The notes under the pieces were generated by a model. It had not been told where the DNA came from. It saw nothing but the letters and a program-made list of their open reading frames with translations, and did no database searches. The position numbers and the translations under genes were made by a program. Of a stretch of 64,000 nucleotides of DNA, positions 1 to 8,200 are shown one piece after another. The first letter of the stretch is position 1. Each line of letters opens with the position of its first letter. The stretch spans positions 1 through 64,000 of the forward strand of contig JAAFJP010000016.1 of NCBI GenBank assembly GCA_013298125.1, given 5' to 3'. This stretch comes from Cytophagales bacterium (lineage in GTDB: Bacteria; Bacteroidota; Bacteroidia; Cytophagales; Spirosomataceae).

Positions 1-73
1 TTGAATTTGTCTTTGAGGTATTCTCCAAAAGACTTACGTCCTCTGGACTTAATTGTATAAATCTGTATCCCAT
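1..73 (-). CDS. Partial 5' end of an unidentified gene, possibly a transposase
   Basis: An open frame starts with ATG at 71-73 on the minus strand and runs off the left edge after 24 codons; it reads MGYRFIQLSPEDVSLLENTS and then KTNS. The pattern (short lead, a QLSPED-like turn, then a helix ending in a TS-x-N stretch) reminds me of the N-terminus of IS630-type transposase proteins, but 24 residues cannot prove that. A Bacteroidota -7 element lies exactly four bases before the ATG, which supports this as a real start. The identity is a guess; the existence of a gene is more likely than not. Confidence 0.4.
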   Translation of the reverse strand, partial: MGYRFIQLSPEDVSLLENTSKTNS

Positions 74-77
74 AACA

Positions 78-85
78 CAAAAGTA
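78..85 (-). promoter_or_regulatory. Bacteroidota -7 element (TACTTTTG) for the left-edge gene
   Basis: Read on the minus strand the sequence is TACTTTTG, then TGTT, then ATG. It matches the TAnnTTTG consensus. With only four bases to the ATG, the transcript should start at or very near the start codon. I see no clear -33 TTG. Confidence 0.5.
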
Positions 86-243
86 ACCAAAATAAAACGT
101 CGTTTATTTATTAGCGACTACTTAAATACAATTTTAGATTTTAAAATTTTACAAATCCATAGCATATAAAAATTTTATTTGGTTTTATCAATTATAAACA
201 AATCTTTACTTTAATGAATTTGAGTAAAGACAAACATTAGATT

Positions 244-1218
244 ATGAAAAGAATTGCTGTATTTACATCAGGTGGTGATGCACCAGGTATGAACGCCGCC
301 ATAAGAGCGGTAGTGAGGGGTGGACTACATCACGGAGTAGAAATTTTTGGAATTATTAGAGGATACAATGGAATGATTAAGGGGGATATTATTCCTCTTA
401 ATTCACAATCTGTTAGTAATATTATTCAACGTGGAGGCACAATCTTAAAATCTGCACGTAGTAAAGAGTTTATGACTCCCGAAGGTCGTAAAAAGGCTTA
501 TGAGCAATTGAAATCTCATGGTATTGAGGGATTGGTTGCCATTGGTGGAAATGGAACATTTACGGGTGCCGAAATTTTTTATAACGAATATCAAATCCCT
601 ACGGTGGGTGCTCCTGGAACAATTGACAACGACCTTTTCGGAACGGATTATACTATCGGTTATGACACTGCCGTAAATACCGCTTTGGATGCCATTGACA
701 AAATTAGAGATACGGCAGATTCGCACGATAGAATTTTCTTTATTGAAGTAATGGGACGTGATTCAGGCTATATTGCTGTACAATCAGGGATTTCGGGAGG
801 AGCTGAATCTATTTTGATTCCAGAAGAAAGACAGACAATTGATGAAGTAGTAGGTACTTTGAAGGCAGGTTTCGAGAAAAAGAAATCTTCTTCAATCGTA
901 GTGGTTGCAGAGGGCGACGAAGAAGGTCATGCAGCCAATATTGCTGAAAAAATTAAGAATACGATTGACGTTCCGGTGGACATACGGGTAACCAATTTAG
1001 GACATATTCAACGTGGAGGCAGTCCGAGTGCTGCCGATAGAATTTTAGCAAGTCGGTTAGGTTTAGGAGCTTTGGAAGGACTTTTGGATGGACATAAAAA
1101 CGAAATGGCAGGAATTGTAAATGACCAATTGGTTTATACACCTTTCCATGATACGATTACTAAGAAGAAGAATATTAATCCTGATTTATTGAGGTTGTCT
1201 GGTATTTTGAGTAAATAG
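244..1218 (+). CDS. pfkA: 6-phosphofructokinase
   Basis: Phosphorylates fructose 6-phosphate to fructose 1,6-bisphosphate with ATP in the cytoplasm (glycolysis). The 324 residues match the bacterial PfkA length. Visible motifs are GGDAPGMN (10-17), PGTIDND (124-130, catalytic Asp128), MGRDSGY, LGHIQRGG and the SPSAADR stretch near the C-terminus. Gly104 is the residue found in ATP-type enzymes (PPi-type enzymes carry Asp). Odd: the usual GGDGS loop reads GGNGT, so the aspartate at 103 near Mg-ATP is Asn. The gene stands alone, followed by a strong hairpin terminator. No clear promoter was found in the 170-base AT-rich gap upstream. Confidence 0.96.
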   Translation: MKRIAVFTSGGDAPGMNAAIRAVVRGGLHHGVEIFGIIRGYNGMIKGDIIPLNSQSVSNIIQRGGTILKSARSKEFMTPEGRKKAYEQLKSHGIEGLVAIGGNGTFTGAEIFYNEYQIPTVGAPGTIDNDLFGTDYTIGYDTAVNTALDAIDKIRDTADSHDRIFFIEVMGRDSGYIAVQSGISGGAESILIPEERQTIDEVVGTLKAGFEKKKSSSIVVVAEGDEEGHAANIAEKIKNTIDVPVDIRVTNLGHIQRGGSPSAADRILASRLGLGALEGLLDGHKNEMAGIVNDQLVYTPFHDTITKKKNINPDLLRLSGILSK

Positions 1219-1233
1219 GTTTAGGAGAACTGT

Positions 1234-1279
1234 AAAGGGAGAAAGAAATGCTTTGAAGCATCTTCTTTCTCCCTTTTTT
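1234..1279 (+). terminator. Rho-independent terminator after pfkA
   Basis: A 14-bp outer stem (AAAGGGAGAAAGAA at 1234-1247 pairs with 1263-1276) is capped by a 6-bp inner stem (ATGCTT/AAGCAT) with one bulged C, and ends in a T run. It separates pfkA from the convergent gene whose stop codon is at 1288. Confidence 0.9.
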
Positions 1280-1287
1280 ATTCTTAA

Positions 1288-2070
1288 TCAACAATACCCC
1301 AAAATTTTATAAACCACATACCCCAGTAGTTCGTGAATCAAATAGTATGATTCAACCATATTCAGTTCTTTGGGCATGAATAAATTTTCAAAAGTAAAAC
1401 TACGAGCTTTTGATTTGTAAGCTGTCCCAAATGGTATGACTTTTACACCAGCTTTTTCAAAACAACCTGTTGCCCTCGGAAGGTGATAGGCGGAGGTAAA
1501 GAGTAAAAATTTGCTACCCAATTGAGGATTTTTCTTTAAAATATTAGATGAAAATAAAGCATTTTCTCTGGTATTTCTTGATTTTGTTTCTACTAAAATA
1601 TCTTCTTTTTTTACTCCCATCTCTTCTAAAAATTGAGCAACTTTCAAAGTTTCGTTAGAGACATCTTTTCGCATGATGATATGGTCGGTATTTCCTCCTG
1701 AAATGAGTATCTTCTTCAATTTGCCCATTTTGTAGAGCCTCAATGGTTGAATGAATCTATCCGCTTGTTTATCTGTAAATATCTGACTATCAGACGATTC
1801 TAAGTTTGAGGTCATACCCCCCGTTAATACAATTCCCACATCATAGGTTTCCGTAATAGATGCAGGTGCGATTGGAGGTTCTTCCCACCAAAGTAATGCT
1901 TCATTGACGAGAAAGCCATTTCCAAACAAAAAAATCATGCAAAATGAAATGATTAGACTACGTTTTTTGACTTTTGGGTTTTTAGAAAAAAGAGCAAATG
2001 CCAAGCCTATCATAATAAACGACAATGGCATTAGAACGTAATAGAGGATTTTTGAGAGAAAATAAAACAT
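1288..2070 (-). CDS. YdcF/ElyC/SanA family (DUF218) membrane protein
   Basis: 260 residues with two N-terminal membrane segments (about 5-26 and 36-56) followed by a DUF218 domain. Family signatures are DVGIVLTGGM, the LISGGN loop, the NTRENA turn and LFTSAYHLPRA. Members of this family (SanA, ElyC) affect envelope barrier function or peptidoglycan/ECA precursor handling in enterobacteria; the reaction is unknown. It is divergent from the secreted thioredoxin-like gene and has its own promoter about 75 bases upstream. The family call is firm, the role is inference. Confidence 0.85.
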   Translation of the reverse strand: MFYFLSKILYYVLMPLSFIMIGLAFALFSKNPKVKKRSLIISFCMIFLFGNGFLVNEALLWWEEPPIAPASITETYDVGIVLTGGMTSNLESSDSQIFTDKQADRFIQPLRLYKMGKLKKILISGGNTDHIIMRKDVSNETLKVAQFLEEMGVKKEDILVETKSRNTRENALFSSNILKKNPQLGSKFLLFTSAYHLPRATGCFEKAGVKVIPFGTAYKSKARSFTFENLFMPKELNMVESYYLIHELLGYVVYKILGYC

Positions 2071-2141
2071 TGGGTTGGGGTTAGATTTCTGATTATCGTT
2101 GGATTAGCGTAAATTGCAAGTATTTTGAAAGAAATAATACA

Positions 2142-2176
2142 CAAAAGTATGACAATTTCGTTTAATTACTGTCAAA
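2142..2176 (-). promoter_or_regulatory. Bacteroidota-type promoter for the YdcF-family gene
   Basis: On the minus strand TTTG (2173-2176) is followed by 23 bases and TACTTTTG (2142-2149). The spacing is at the long end of the accepted range. The predicted 5' leader is about 65 bases. Confidence 0.6.
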
Positions 2177-2216
2177 AGATAAATCCCCTTAGTTTTAATA
2201 AATATTCAAAATTATC

Positions 2217-3683
2217 ATGAAAATTAACGTTAAAAAATTACCACTTATTTTATTCATTTTACTGACAAATTTGGGTTTTGCTCAAACCAAAGAAGGCTTT
2301 TCTATTCACGGGAAAGTGAAAGGAATCAAAGATACTACGGTGTTCTTAGCTCACTACTTTGGTTATAATCAACAAGTTATCAAAGATACGGCGAAGGTTG
2401 ATACTGAGGGGAAATTCCATTTTCAAGGAAATAAATCTCTTCCAGAAGGTTTATATTTGGTATCTCTACCCAAACAAAAATACATGGATATTGTGATTGG
2501 AAATCAAGAGTTTTCATTTGAAACTGATACGACTAATCTGATTACAAAGATGAAAGTTACGGGTTCAAAAGAGAATGAGATTTTCTTTAAGTTCCAACAA
2601 GATATGGCTGCTAAATTTGACGAAATGAAGGCAGTTGAATTAGAGAAAAAGTTTAGTAATTCTCCTTTAGCAGATGTTAAATTGAGAAAAATCCAAGCCG
2701 ATATTTCAAAATTCCAGAAAGAGTGGTTAAAAACAACGGAAGGCACTTTTGTCAATAAACTCATCAAGGCTTCGCAAGACCCAGAAATTCCTCCTTATGG
2801 CAAGCCCTTGGCTACAAAAGCTGATACCTCTGCCTACTATCAATATCAATACAATTATTACAAAGGACACTTTTGGGATAATGTAGATTTGACGGACGAT
2901 AGATTTATCCGTACCCCCTTTTTACAGAAGAAAATGGAACGTTATTTTGATGACTTGACAGTTCAATCTTCTGATTCTATCATTAAAGAGACAGATAAAG
3001 TTTTGTCGCTCGCTAAGGGTCGTGATGTGCGTAGATATGTGGTTTATAAGATTGCAAGTTCATACGAAAATCCTAAAATTTTAGGTACAGACGGTGCATT
3101 CGTGCATATTGCAGAAAAATATTATGTTGGTGAGCCAGCACTTTGGGATACTTCGACGGTCAGAAAAATGCGTGAAAGAGTAGCTGTTTTAAAACCATTA
3201 TTAGTCGGTAAAGAATTTCCTAATATGTATTTGACTGATACCGTCGGGACAGAAATTAATATTCCAAAAATTGTGGCAGATTATACCGTTTTGTTTATCT
3301 ATGACCCAGAATGTGGGCATTGCAGAGAATCAGCCCCTAAATTGGCAAAGGCATACCAGTCTTTGAAAACGAAAAATGTGAAGGTTATTGCCGCTTCGAT
3401 TGATAGAACGCCTGTAAAATGGAAGAAATTTATTCAAGAATTCAAATTACAAGAGTTGATTCATGGCATTGATATTCACAAAAATCCACAGACAGGTAAA
3501 GAGGAGTACTATACAGATTTCAAAAATAGCTTTGATGTGTATGCAACGCCCGTTGTGTATGTGTTGGACAAAAATAAAAAAATCATCGCCAAACGCCTTC
3601 CTGTTGAGCAAGTTGAAGATTTTATAGATTTTCACAGAAAGCAATCGACTCGGGAAATGGATAAAAACAAGGCTGGAAAGTAG
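2217..3683 (+). CDS. Secreted DUF4369/DUF5106 thioredoxin-like protein, copy 1
   Basis: 488 residues. A signal peptide (cleavage after about GFAQ, residue 23) precedes a DUF4369 beta domain (about 25-125), a helical DUF5106 region (about 130-325) and a C-terminal TlpA-like thioredoxin domain with a CGHC active site (Cys366, Cys369). Such proteins are thought to act in the periplasm or at the outer membrane as thiol-disulfide exchangers; the substrate is unknown. The stop codon TAG is directly joined to an inverted repeat. The next gene is a paralogue with the same layout (shared DDR-x-I-x-TPFL core), so this is a tandem duplication. Confidence 0.88.
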   Translation: MKINVKKLPLILFILLTNLGFAQTKEGFSIHGKVKGIKDTTVFLAHYFGYNQQVIKDTAKVDTEGKFHFQGNKSLPEGLYLVSLPKQKYMDIVIGNQEFSFETDTTNLITKMKVTGSKENEIFFKFQQDMAAKFDEMKAVELEKKFSNSPLADVKLRKIQADISKFQKEWLKTTEGTFVNKLIKASQDPEIPPYGKPLATKADTSAYYQYQYNYYKGHFWDNVDLTDDRFIRTPFLQKKMERYFDDLTVQSSDSIIKETDKVLSLAKGRDVRRYVVYKIASSYENPKILGTDGAFVHIAEKYYVGEPALWDTSTVRKMRERVAVLKPLLVGKEFPNMYLTDTVGTEINIPKIVADYTVLFIYDPECGHCRESAPKLAKAYQSLKTKNVKVIAASIDRTPVKWKKFIQEFKLQELIHGIDIHKNPQTGKEEYYTDFKNSFDVYATPVVYVLDKNKKIIAKRLPVEQVEDFIDFHRKQSTREMDKNKAGK

Positions 3684-3850
3684 TAGGCAGTAAAATAGTT
3701 TGCAGTAGGCAGTTTATAGTAGGTAGTAGTTAGTTTTCAGTAGGCAGTAAAATAAATTTAGCTCTTAATGGTTTTAAACTACCTACTATAAACTTATTCA
3801 CTATAAACTGCATATTTCATACTGCCTACTGCAAACTAAACACTGCCTAC
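3681..3850. repeat. AGTAGGCAGT-type inverted repeat region
   Basis: The left half carries three AGTAGGCAGT copies plus AGTAGGTAGT; the right half carries ACTACCTACT and two ACTGCCTAC copies in reverse. The whole gap between the two thioredoxin-like genes folds as one imperfect palindrome of about 170 bases. It starts inside the stop codon of the first gene. A single further ACTGCCTACT copy lies at 5304-5313. Confidence 0.8.
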
Positions 3851-3871
3851 TTAAAAAATAACCCACAAAAA

Positions 3872-5227
3872 ATGTTAAAAAAGTTACTAATAACCTTGTT
3901 CTGTTGCTTCTTAGCATCCAATGTTTTTTCACAAGGTTACAAAATTGAGGGAAGAATTCGTGGATTAAAGGATTCCACGTGCTATTTGACATATTATTAC
4001 GAAAACCAAAATTTTGTTCAAGATTCCACCAAAGTTAGTTCGGACGGTACAATCGTTTTTCAAGGCAAAACACCTTTGAGAACAGGGATGTACAACGTGA
4101 TGATTGGGCGTTGGCAAAGTTTTGATTTGTTAGTAACCGAACAAAAAGTGGTGTTTGAAGCCAATGCAAAGGATATTTTTAATACCATCAAGTTTTTTGG
4201 TTCTCGTGAGAATGACCTTTTTTATAGTTATCAACAAAAGACTTTTAAAGATGCCAAGAAGATTGAAGAATTGACGAAAAAATCTGATACGGCTTCGGTA
4301 AATAAACTCTATGCCATTCAGTTTGAGTCTGTTGAGTATAAAAAGAAGTTCATTAAAGCCTTTGAAGGAACTTTTGCGTCCAATATTATCAAATCTACTT
4401 TGGCTTCTGACATTCCTCCTGCCCCCAAACTGAAAGATGGAACAGAAGACCCACTTTGGGGCAATAAGTTTTTTGTAGAACATTATTTTGATAACATTAA
4501 CTTGCTGGATGATAGATTGATAAATACCCCTTTTTTGTATCAGCCCGTAAAATATTATTTTGACCAATTAGACTTTTTACCCAATGATTCTTTGGTAGTT
4601 TTGACGGATAAGTTTTTGAGTAAATCACGCAAAACTTCGCCCATGCGTAAATATTTGGTTAGTAAATTAGCCAATCAATTTGAGACGAGTAAAGTAATGG
4701 GAAGGGATGCTGTTTTTTATCATTTACTTCAAAAATACTACGTAAATGACCCTTTACTCTGGGATTCTACGACAGTAAGGTTAGTAAAAGAAAGAGTAAA
4801 ATATTTGAAAAACGTATTGATTGGTAGCAAGATTCCCAATCTAAAAGCAACAGATGTAAATGGAAAGGAGAGGGCTTTGTATGATGTAAAATCTCCCTTT
4901 ACGGTTTTGTACATTTATGCCGCTGATTGTGCTCATTGTAAGAATTTTACGCCTCAGTTAGTGAAATTTATACAAGCCAATAAAGCCAAAGGAATTGAAG
5001 TTTTTGCTCCGATTTTTGGCAATAATATAGAAACTTGGAAGGCATTTATCAAAGAATTTGGTTCTGAGCCATTCATCAATGTGATTGACAAAACGGGCAA
5101 AGTAAACCTCTACCAAGAATTTGACGCTCAATTCACCCCAACGATTTATATTTTGGATAAAGACAAGAAGATAATTGGAAAGGGGAATATGAATATCGAG
5201 ACTTTGAAGGATATAATTTTTCAGTAG
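3872..5227 (+). CDS. Secreted DUF4369/DUF5106 thioredoxin-like protein, copy 2
   Basis: 451 residues, paralogous to the gene upstream. Signal peptide ending near NVFSQ (residue 21), DUF4369 beta domain (about 22-115), DUF5106-like helical middle, and a thioredoxin domain with CAHC (Cys353, Cys356) and the cis-proline loop FTPTIYILD. It lacks the 20-residue Lys-rich tail of copy 1. The different residues between the active-site cysteines (AH here, GH in copy 1) hint at different redox potentials or partners; that is inference. The stop codon is followed at once by an inverted repeat. Confidence 0.87.
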   Translation: MLKKLLITLFCCFLASNVFSQGYKIEGRIRGLKDSTCYLTYYYENQNFVQDSTKVSSDGTIVFQGKTPLRTGMYNVMIGRWQSFDLLVTEQKVVFEANAKDIFNTIKFFGSRENDLFYSYQQKTFKDAKKIEELTKKSDTASVNKLYAIQFESVEYKKKFIKAFEGTFASNIIKSTLASDIPPAPKLKDGTEDPLWGNKFFVEHYFDNINLLDDRLINTPFLYQPVKYYFDQLDFLPNDSLVVLTDKFLSKSRKTSPMRKYLVSKLANQFETSKVMGRDAVFYHLLQKYYVNDPLLWDSTTVRLVKERVKYLKNVLIGSKIPNLKATDVNGKERALYDVKSPFTVLYIYAADCAHCKNFTPQLVKFIQANKAKGIEVFAPIFGNNIETWKAFIKEFGSEPFINVIDKTGKVNLYQEFDAQFTPTIYILDKDKKIIGKGNMNIETLKDIIFQ

Positions 5228-5230
5228 CTT

Positions 5231-5299
5231 TACTGTAGCTTGAAGTGATACTTCGAGTTGAGTCGTACAACTCTCGAAGTACCACTTCGAGCTACAGTA
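5231..5299. repeat. REPIN-like inverted repeat, CTCGAAGT family, copy 1
   Basis: Left arm 5231-5257 and right arm 5273-5299 match at 25 of 27 positions, spacer 5258-5272. Each arm is itself palindromic around CGAAGT/ACTTCG. It fills the gap between convergent genes and may act as a bidirectional 3' end hairpin. A second copy is at 10733-10802. Confidence 0.88.
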
Positions 5300-5311
5300 G
5301 ATAACTGCCTA

Positions 5312-6211
5312 CTATTTCATTTTACCACGCTTCACCAAATAAGCCGATAAAATCTGTTCAAAGCCCTCCGCAATATCTGCCTCTATAAAATCAATTCTAT
5401 ATTGCCCACAACGGAGTTTTAATTCATGATAAAACTGTTGTAAAGTCTTCCGATAATCCATTTTTACTTGTGATGGATTCAGTTTTATTCTTTCATTTGT
5501 CTCCAAATCAATAAACTCGTAAGGGCGGTCTTCAAACTCAAAATCTGATTCCGTTTTTTTATCCGTAACATGAAAAATCAAAACTTCATGGAGGTTATGT
5601 TTGAGATGTTGAAGGGCAGAAAATAATTTCTCCGACTCCTGAATATTATCAAACATATCACTAAAAATTACAACTAATGACCGCTTATGGATTCGTTCAG
5701 CAATTTGGTGAATAACCTCCGCAACAGCTGTTTTTTTACTTTCAGAAGGTTTCTGGATAATATTTTCTAAATCTAAAAAAATCTTGTGAATGTGCGTAGG
5801 CGTGGATTTTACGGGCGTTTGAATTTCAATTTCATTAGAAAAAGTCGTCAAACTAATGGCATCTTTTTGCTTTTGAAGCATATACGCCAAAGCCGCCGCA
5901 GCCGTGGCTGAGAAAGTAATTTTACCATTCGATTTTTCGGGATAATACATCGACGAAGACGTATCAATCAAGATATGACAACGAAGATTGGTTTCTTCTT
6001 CGTATCGTTTGGTATAAAGTCTGTCCGTTTTAGCAAAAACTTTCCAGTCGATGTGGCGAGTGCTTTCACCTGTATTATACAAGCGATGTTCTGCAAATTC
6101 AACCGAAAAACCATGAAAAGGCGATTTGTGTAGTCCTGTGATAAATCCCTCAACCATCTGTTTGGCAAGGAATTCTATATTTCCATATTGTCTAATTTGT
6201 GCTAAATCCAT
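5312..6211 (-). CDS. DUF58 (von Willebrand A-like) protein, soluble type
   Basis: 299 residues without a membrane segment. It has the DUF58 hallmark near the N-terminus (STRHIDWKVFAKTDRLYTKR, about 53-72), then a VWA-like fold beginning HILIDTSSSMYY with a DxSxS metal-site motif (Asp97, Ser99, Ser100 by my count). DUF58 proteins are usually encoded next to MoxR AAA ATPases, which assemble or activate partners; here no ATPase is adjacent, although a MoxR gene lies at 57 kb with its own DUF58 partner. The stop codon lies in a repeat copy (ACTGCCTACT). Family call firm, function unknown. Confidence 0.88.
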   Translation of the reverse strand: MDLAQIRQYGNIEFLAKQMVEGFITGLHKSPFHGFSVEFAEHRLYNTGESTRHIDWKVFAKTDRLYTKRYEEETNLRCHILIDTSSSMYYPEKSNGKITFSATAAAALAYMLQKQKDAISLTTFSNEIEIQTPVKSTPTHIHKIFLDLENIIQKPSESKKTAVAEVIHQIAERIHKRSLVVIFSDMFDNIQESEKLFSALQHLKHNLHEVLIFHVTDKKTESDFEFEDRPYEFIDLETNERIKLNPSQVKMDYRKTLQQFYHELKLRCGQYRIDFIEADIAEGFEQILSAYLVKRGKMK

Positions 6212-6254
6212 TTTAGGTTTTGTTTGTAGTTTACGAAAATACGAATATTATGCC

Positions 6255-6358
6255 AATGTCTGAATCAGGATTAAAAGATTCAAGGATTTTCAAGATGTTA
6301 TTATCACCAATAAATAATCCTGCCAATCTTTTAATCCTAAAATCCTAATTCAGACATT
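6255..6358. repeat. TCTGAATCAGGATT-type inverted repeat, copy 1
   Basis: AATGTCTGAATCAGGATT at the left end is matched in reverse by AATCCTAATTCAGACATT at the right end; inside, AAAAGATT faces AATCTTTT. It ends one base before the stop codon of the RlpA-type gene. The same family recurs at 28843-28982. Confidence 0.85.
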
Positions 6359-6967
6359 TTACTTCCTCTTCTTACGACTCTCCAAATACTCCTTCCTACG
6401 TTGTTTTGATAACTTTCTCAAATATGAACTCACCCGCAATCGACGATATTTGAATTGTGGATATTTGCGTTTTCGCCAGTTCTTTTTTAGACGATAATAT
6501 CTTTTGTATTTGAGTTTTGTTTTTTGGTAAAATTTGGGTTCAAACTTTGGGGCAGATGTCAAACTCAACGAATCAAAAGGTTCAAGCATAATGTCGCCAT
6601 CAAATCCTACTACTTTTAGACGCACTTTTGTTAAACCTACATCTCTCATTCTTAACCACTTAGCTGGGTTTTCAGTTAAATCAATGATTCGCCCAGGCTT
6701 GTATGGTCCTCGGTCATTTACCCGTACGATTACAAAACGTTTGTTAGTAAGATTTGTCACTTCAACCATCGTCCCGAAGGGCAAAGTCATGTGAGCGGCA
6801 GTGTATTGATTTTTTTGAAGAATCTCGCCCGTAGAGGTTGGGCGGTCATAAAAGAAGTCTGCATAAAAAGAGCCAATCCCGTAGGACTCATCCCCTAATT
6901 TTTGAGCATTTGACGTTGTGGCGACAACCGCTAAGGTGAAAAATATTCCCAGAAGTTGTTTAATCAT
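6359..6967 (-). CDS. RlpA-like double-psi beta-barrel protein with basic tail
   Basis: 202 residues. A signal peptide (to about Ala21) precedes a DPBB domain of the RlpA type: SFYADFFYDRPTSTGE, AAHMTLPFGTMVEVTN, VNDRGPYKPGRIIDLT (about residues 32-100). RlpA proteins bind or cleave naked glycan at the division septum. No SPOR domain is present. Instead the last ~56 residues are about half Lys and Arg with many Tyr, an unusual extension that could bind acidic polymers. Divergent from mltG, another glycan-cleaving enzyme, which fits a shared cell-wall role. Confidence 0.86.
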   Translation of the reverse strand: MIKQLLGIFFTLAVVATTSNAQKLGDESYGIGSFYADFFYDRPTSTGEILQKNQYTAAHMTLPFGTMVEVTNLTNKRFVIVRVNDRGPYKPGRIIDLTENPAKWLRMRDVGLTKVRLKVVGFDGDIMLEPFDSLSLTSAPKFEPKFYQKTKLKYKRYYRLKKNWRKRKYPQFKYRRLRVSSYLRKLSKQRRKEYLESRKKRK

Positions 6968-7024
6968 AGTTTAATTGTGGAATAATTGTTTTGTCGAACC
7001 TCACAATTTCTCCCAAGTGGACTA

Positions 7025-7053
7025 CAAAATTAGGGCTTTTCACCATGAAACAA
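7025..7053 (-). promoter_or_regulatory. Bacteroidota-type promoter for the RlpA-like gene
   Basis: On the minus strand a TTG (7051-7053, within TTTTTG) is followed by 18 bases and TAATTTTG (7025-7032). Predicted leader about 55 bases. Confidence 0.7.
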
Positions 7054-7129
7054 AAATTTTTATTTGATATGTTCTATTTGTGTTCAAATTGGAGAGAAAT
7101 TCTATAAAGGAAAATCCATTTTTAGATTG

Positions 7130-7137
7130 TAATTTTG
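7130..7137 (+). promoter_or_regulatory. -7 element (TAATTTTG) upstream of mltG
   Basis: TAATTTTG lies 22 bases before the mltG ATG and fits TAnnTTTG. No good -33 TTG is visible at the expected distance, so the call rests on the -7 box alone. Confidence 0.5.
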
Positions 7138-7159
7138 TACCAAGATTAAACCTCATAAA

Positions 7160-8200
7160 ATGCAAAAAAACACAAAACTCATCCGTATCGTCTTCATCGT
7201 TTTTGCTCTTTTCGCTACGATGTTTTCATATTATATCTGGCAAATCGCCAAAACACCCAATTATGAAGTTGATGAACAAAAAGGCTTCGCTCTATTGATT
7301 CCGAAAGGTGGAAATTTTGAGACCGTTTGGGATTCTTTGAGTAGAAACAAAATCGTGAAAGATGAACTCTCTTTTAAGTTTTTGTCTAAACTATTGAAAT
7401 ACAAAGACCATGTAAAAGAAGGGCGATACGTCATCAAAGCCAACATGGGTAATTATGAGTTAATTAAAAAACTCCGCTCGGGTGACCAAGATCCTATCAA
7501 GCTGACTTTCAATAATATACGTCTCAAAAAAGATTTAATTCATAAGATTGGAAATAAGTTTGAGTTTGACTCTACGGCACTTGCCAAGATATTAGAAGAT
7601 ACAGCCACGGCTCAAAAATACGGTTTCACCAACGAGACTTTTATGTGTATGTTTTTGCCAAATACCTACGAAGTCATGTGGAATACATCGCCCGATAAAC
7701 TTTTAGGGACGATGAAAATGTGGTACAATAAATTTTGGACAGAAGAACGTAAACGCAAAGCCCAAGAGATTGGTTTAGACCCTATCAAAGCCCAAATCAT
7801 GGCTTCTATTGTAGAGGCAGAAACTAAAAAAGCCGACGAAAAACCTCGTGTTGCGGGTGTATATATGAACCGTTTGCGTGACGCAATGCCTCTGGGTGCT
7901 GACCCAACTGTGATTTTTGCTCATCAAGATTTTACGATAAAAAGAGTTACCAAGGCACAATTACAAATCAATTCGCCTTACAATACTTATAAGGTAATTG
8001 GTTTACCTCCTGGACCAATTAATTTACCCGATTTAGCATCAATTGATGCAGTTTTAAATTTTGAAAAACATGATTATCTGTATTTCTGTGCAAAGGAAGA
8101 TTTTTCGGGTTATCACAATTTTGCAGTTTCTTATTCTGACCATTTGAATAATGCCAGAATCTATCAAGAGGCTTTGAATAAGAGGAATATTATGCGGTAA
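7160..8200 (+). CDS. mltG: Endolytic transglycosylase MltG
   Basis: 346 residues. One N-terminal membrane anchor (about 9-30), a LysM-like region (about 45-110) and the YceG/MltG catalytic domain. The catalytic glutamate is Glu219 in ASIVEAET; the downstream YNTYKVIGLPPGPI motif is also present. MltG cuts nascent peptidoglycan strands in the periplasm and sets glycan length. The start at 7160 gives a proper anchor and follows a -7 box. The RlpA-like gene on the other strand and the following thioesterase suggest a loose envelope neighbourhood. Confidence 0.95.
   Translation: MQKNTKLIRIVFIVFALFATMFSYYIWQIAKTPNYEVDEQKGFALLIPKGGNFETVWDSLSRNKIVKDELSFKFLSKLLKYKDHVKEGRYVIKANMGNYELIKKLRSGDQDPIKLTFNNIRLKKDLIHKIGNKFEFDSTALAKILEDTATAQKYGFTNETFMCMFLPNTYEVMWNTSPDKLLGTMKMWYNKFWTEERKRKAQEIGLDPIKAQIMASIVEAETKKADEKPRVAGVYMNRLRDAMPLGADPTVIFAHQDFTIKRVTKAQLQINSPYNTYKVIGLPPGPINLPDLASIDAVLNFEKHDYLYFCAKEDFSGYHNFAVSYSDHLNNARIYQEALNKRNIMR

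Noticed and set aside
3681-3850. Repeated AGTAGGCAGT units as a possible small CRISPR array
   Set aside because: Units are too short, unevenly spaced and present in both orientations; there are no cas genes and the region folds as one palindrome.
4130-4567. A 145-codon open frame on the minus strand
   Set aside because: It lies opposite the well-supported thioredoxin-like gene, has biased basic/aromatic composition and no family features.
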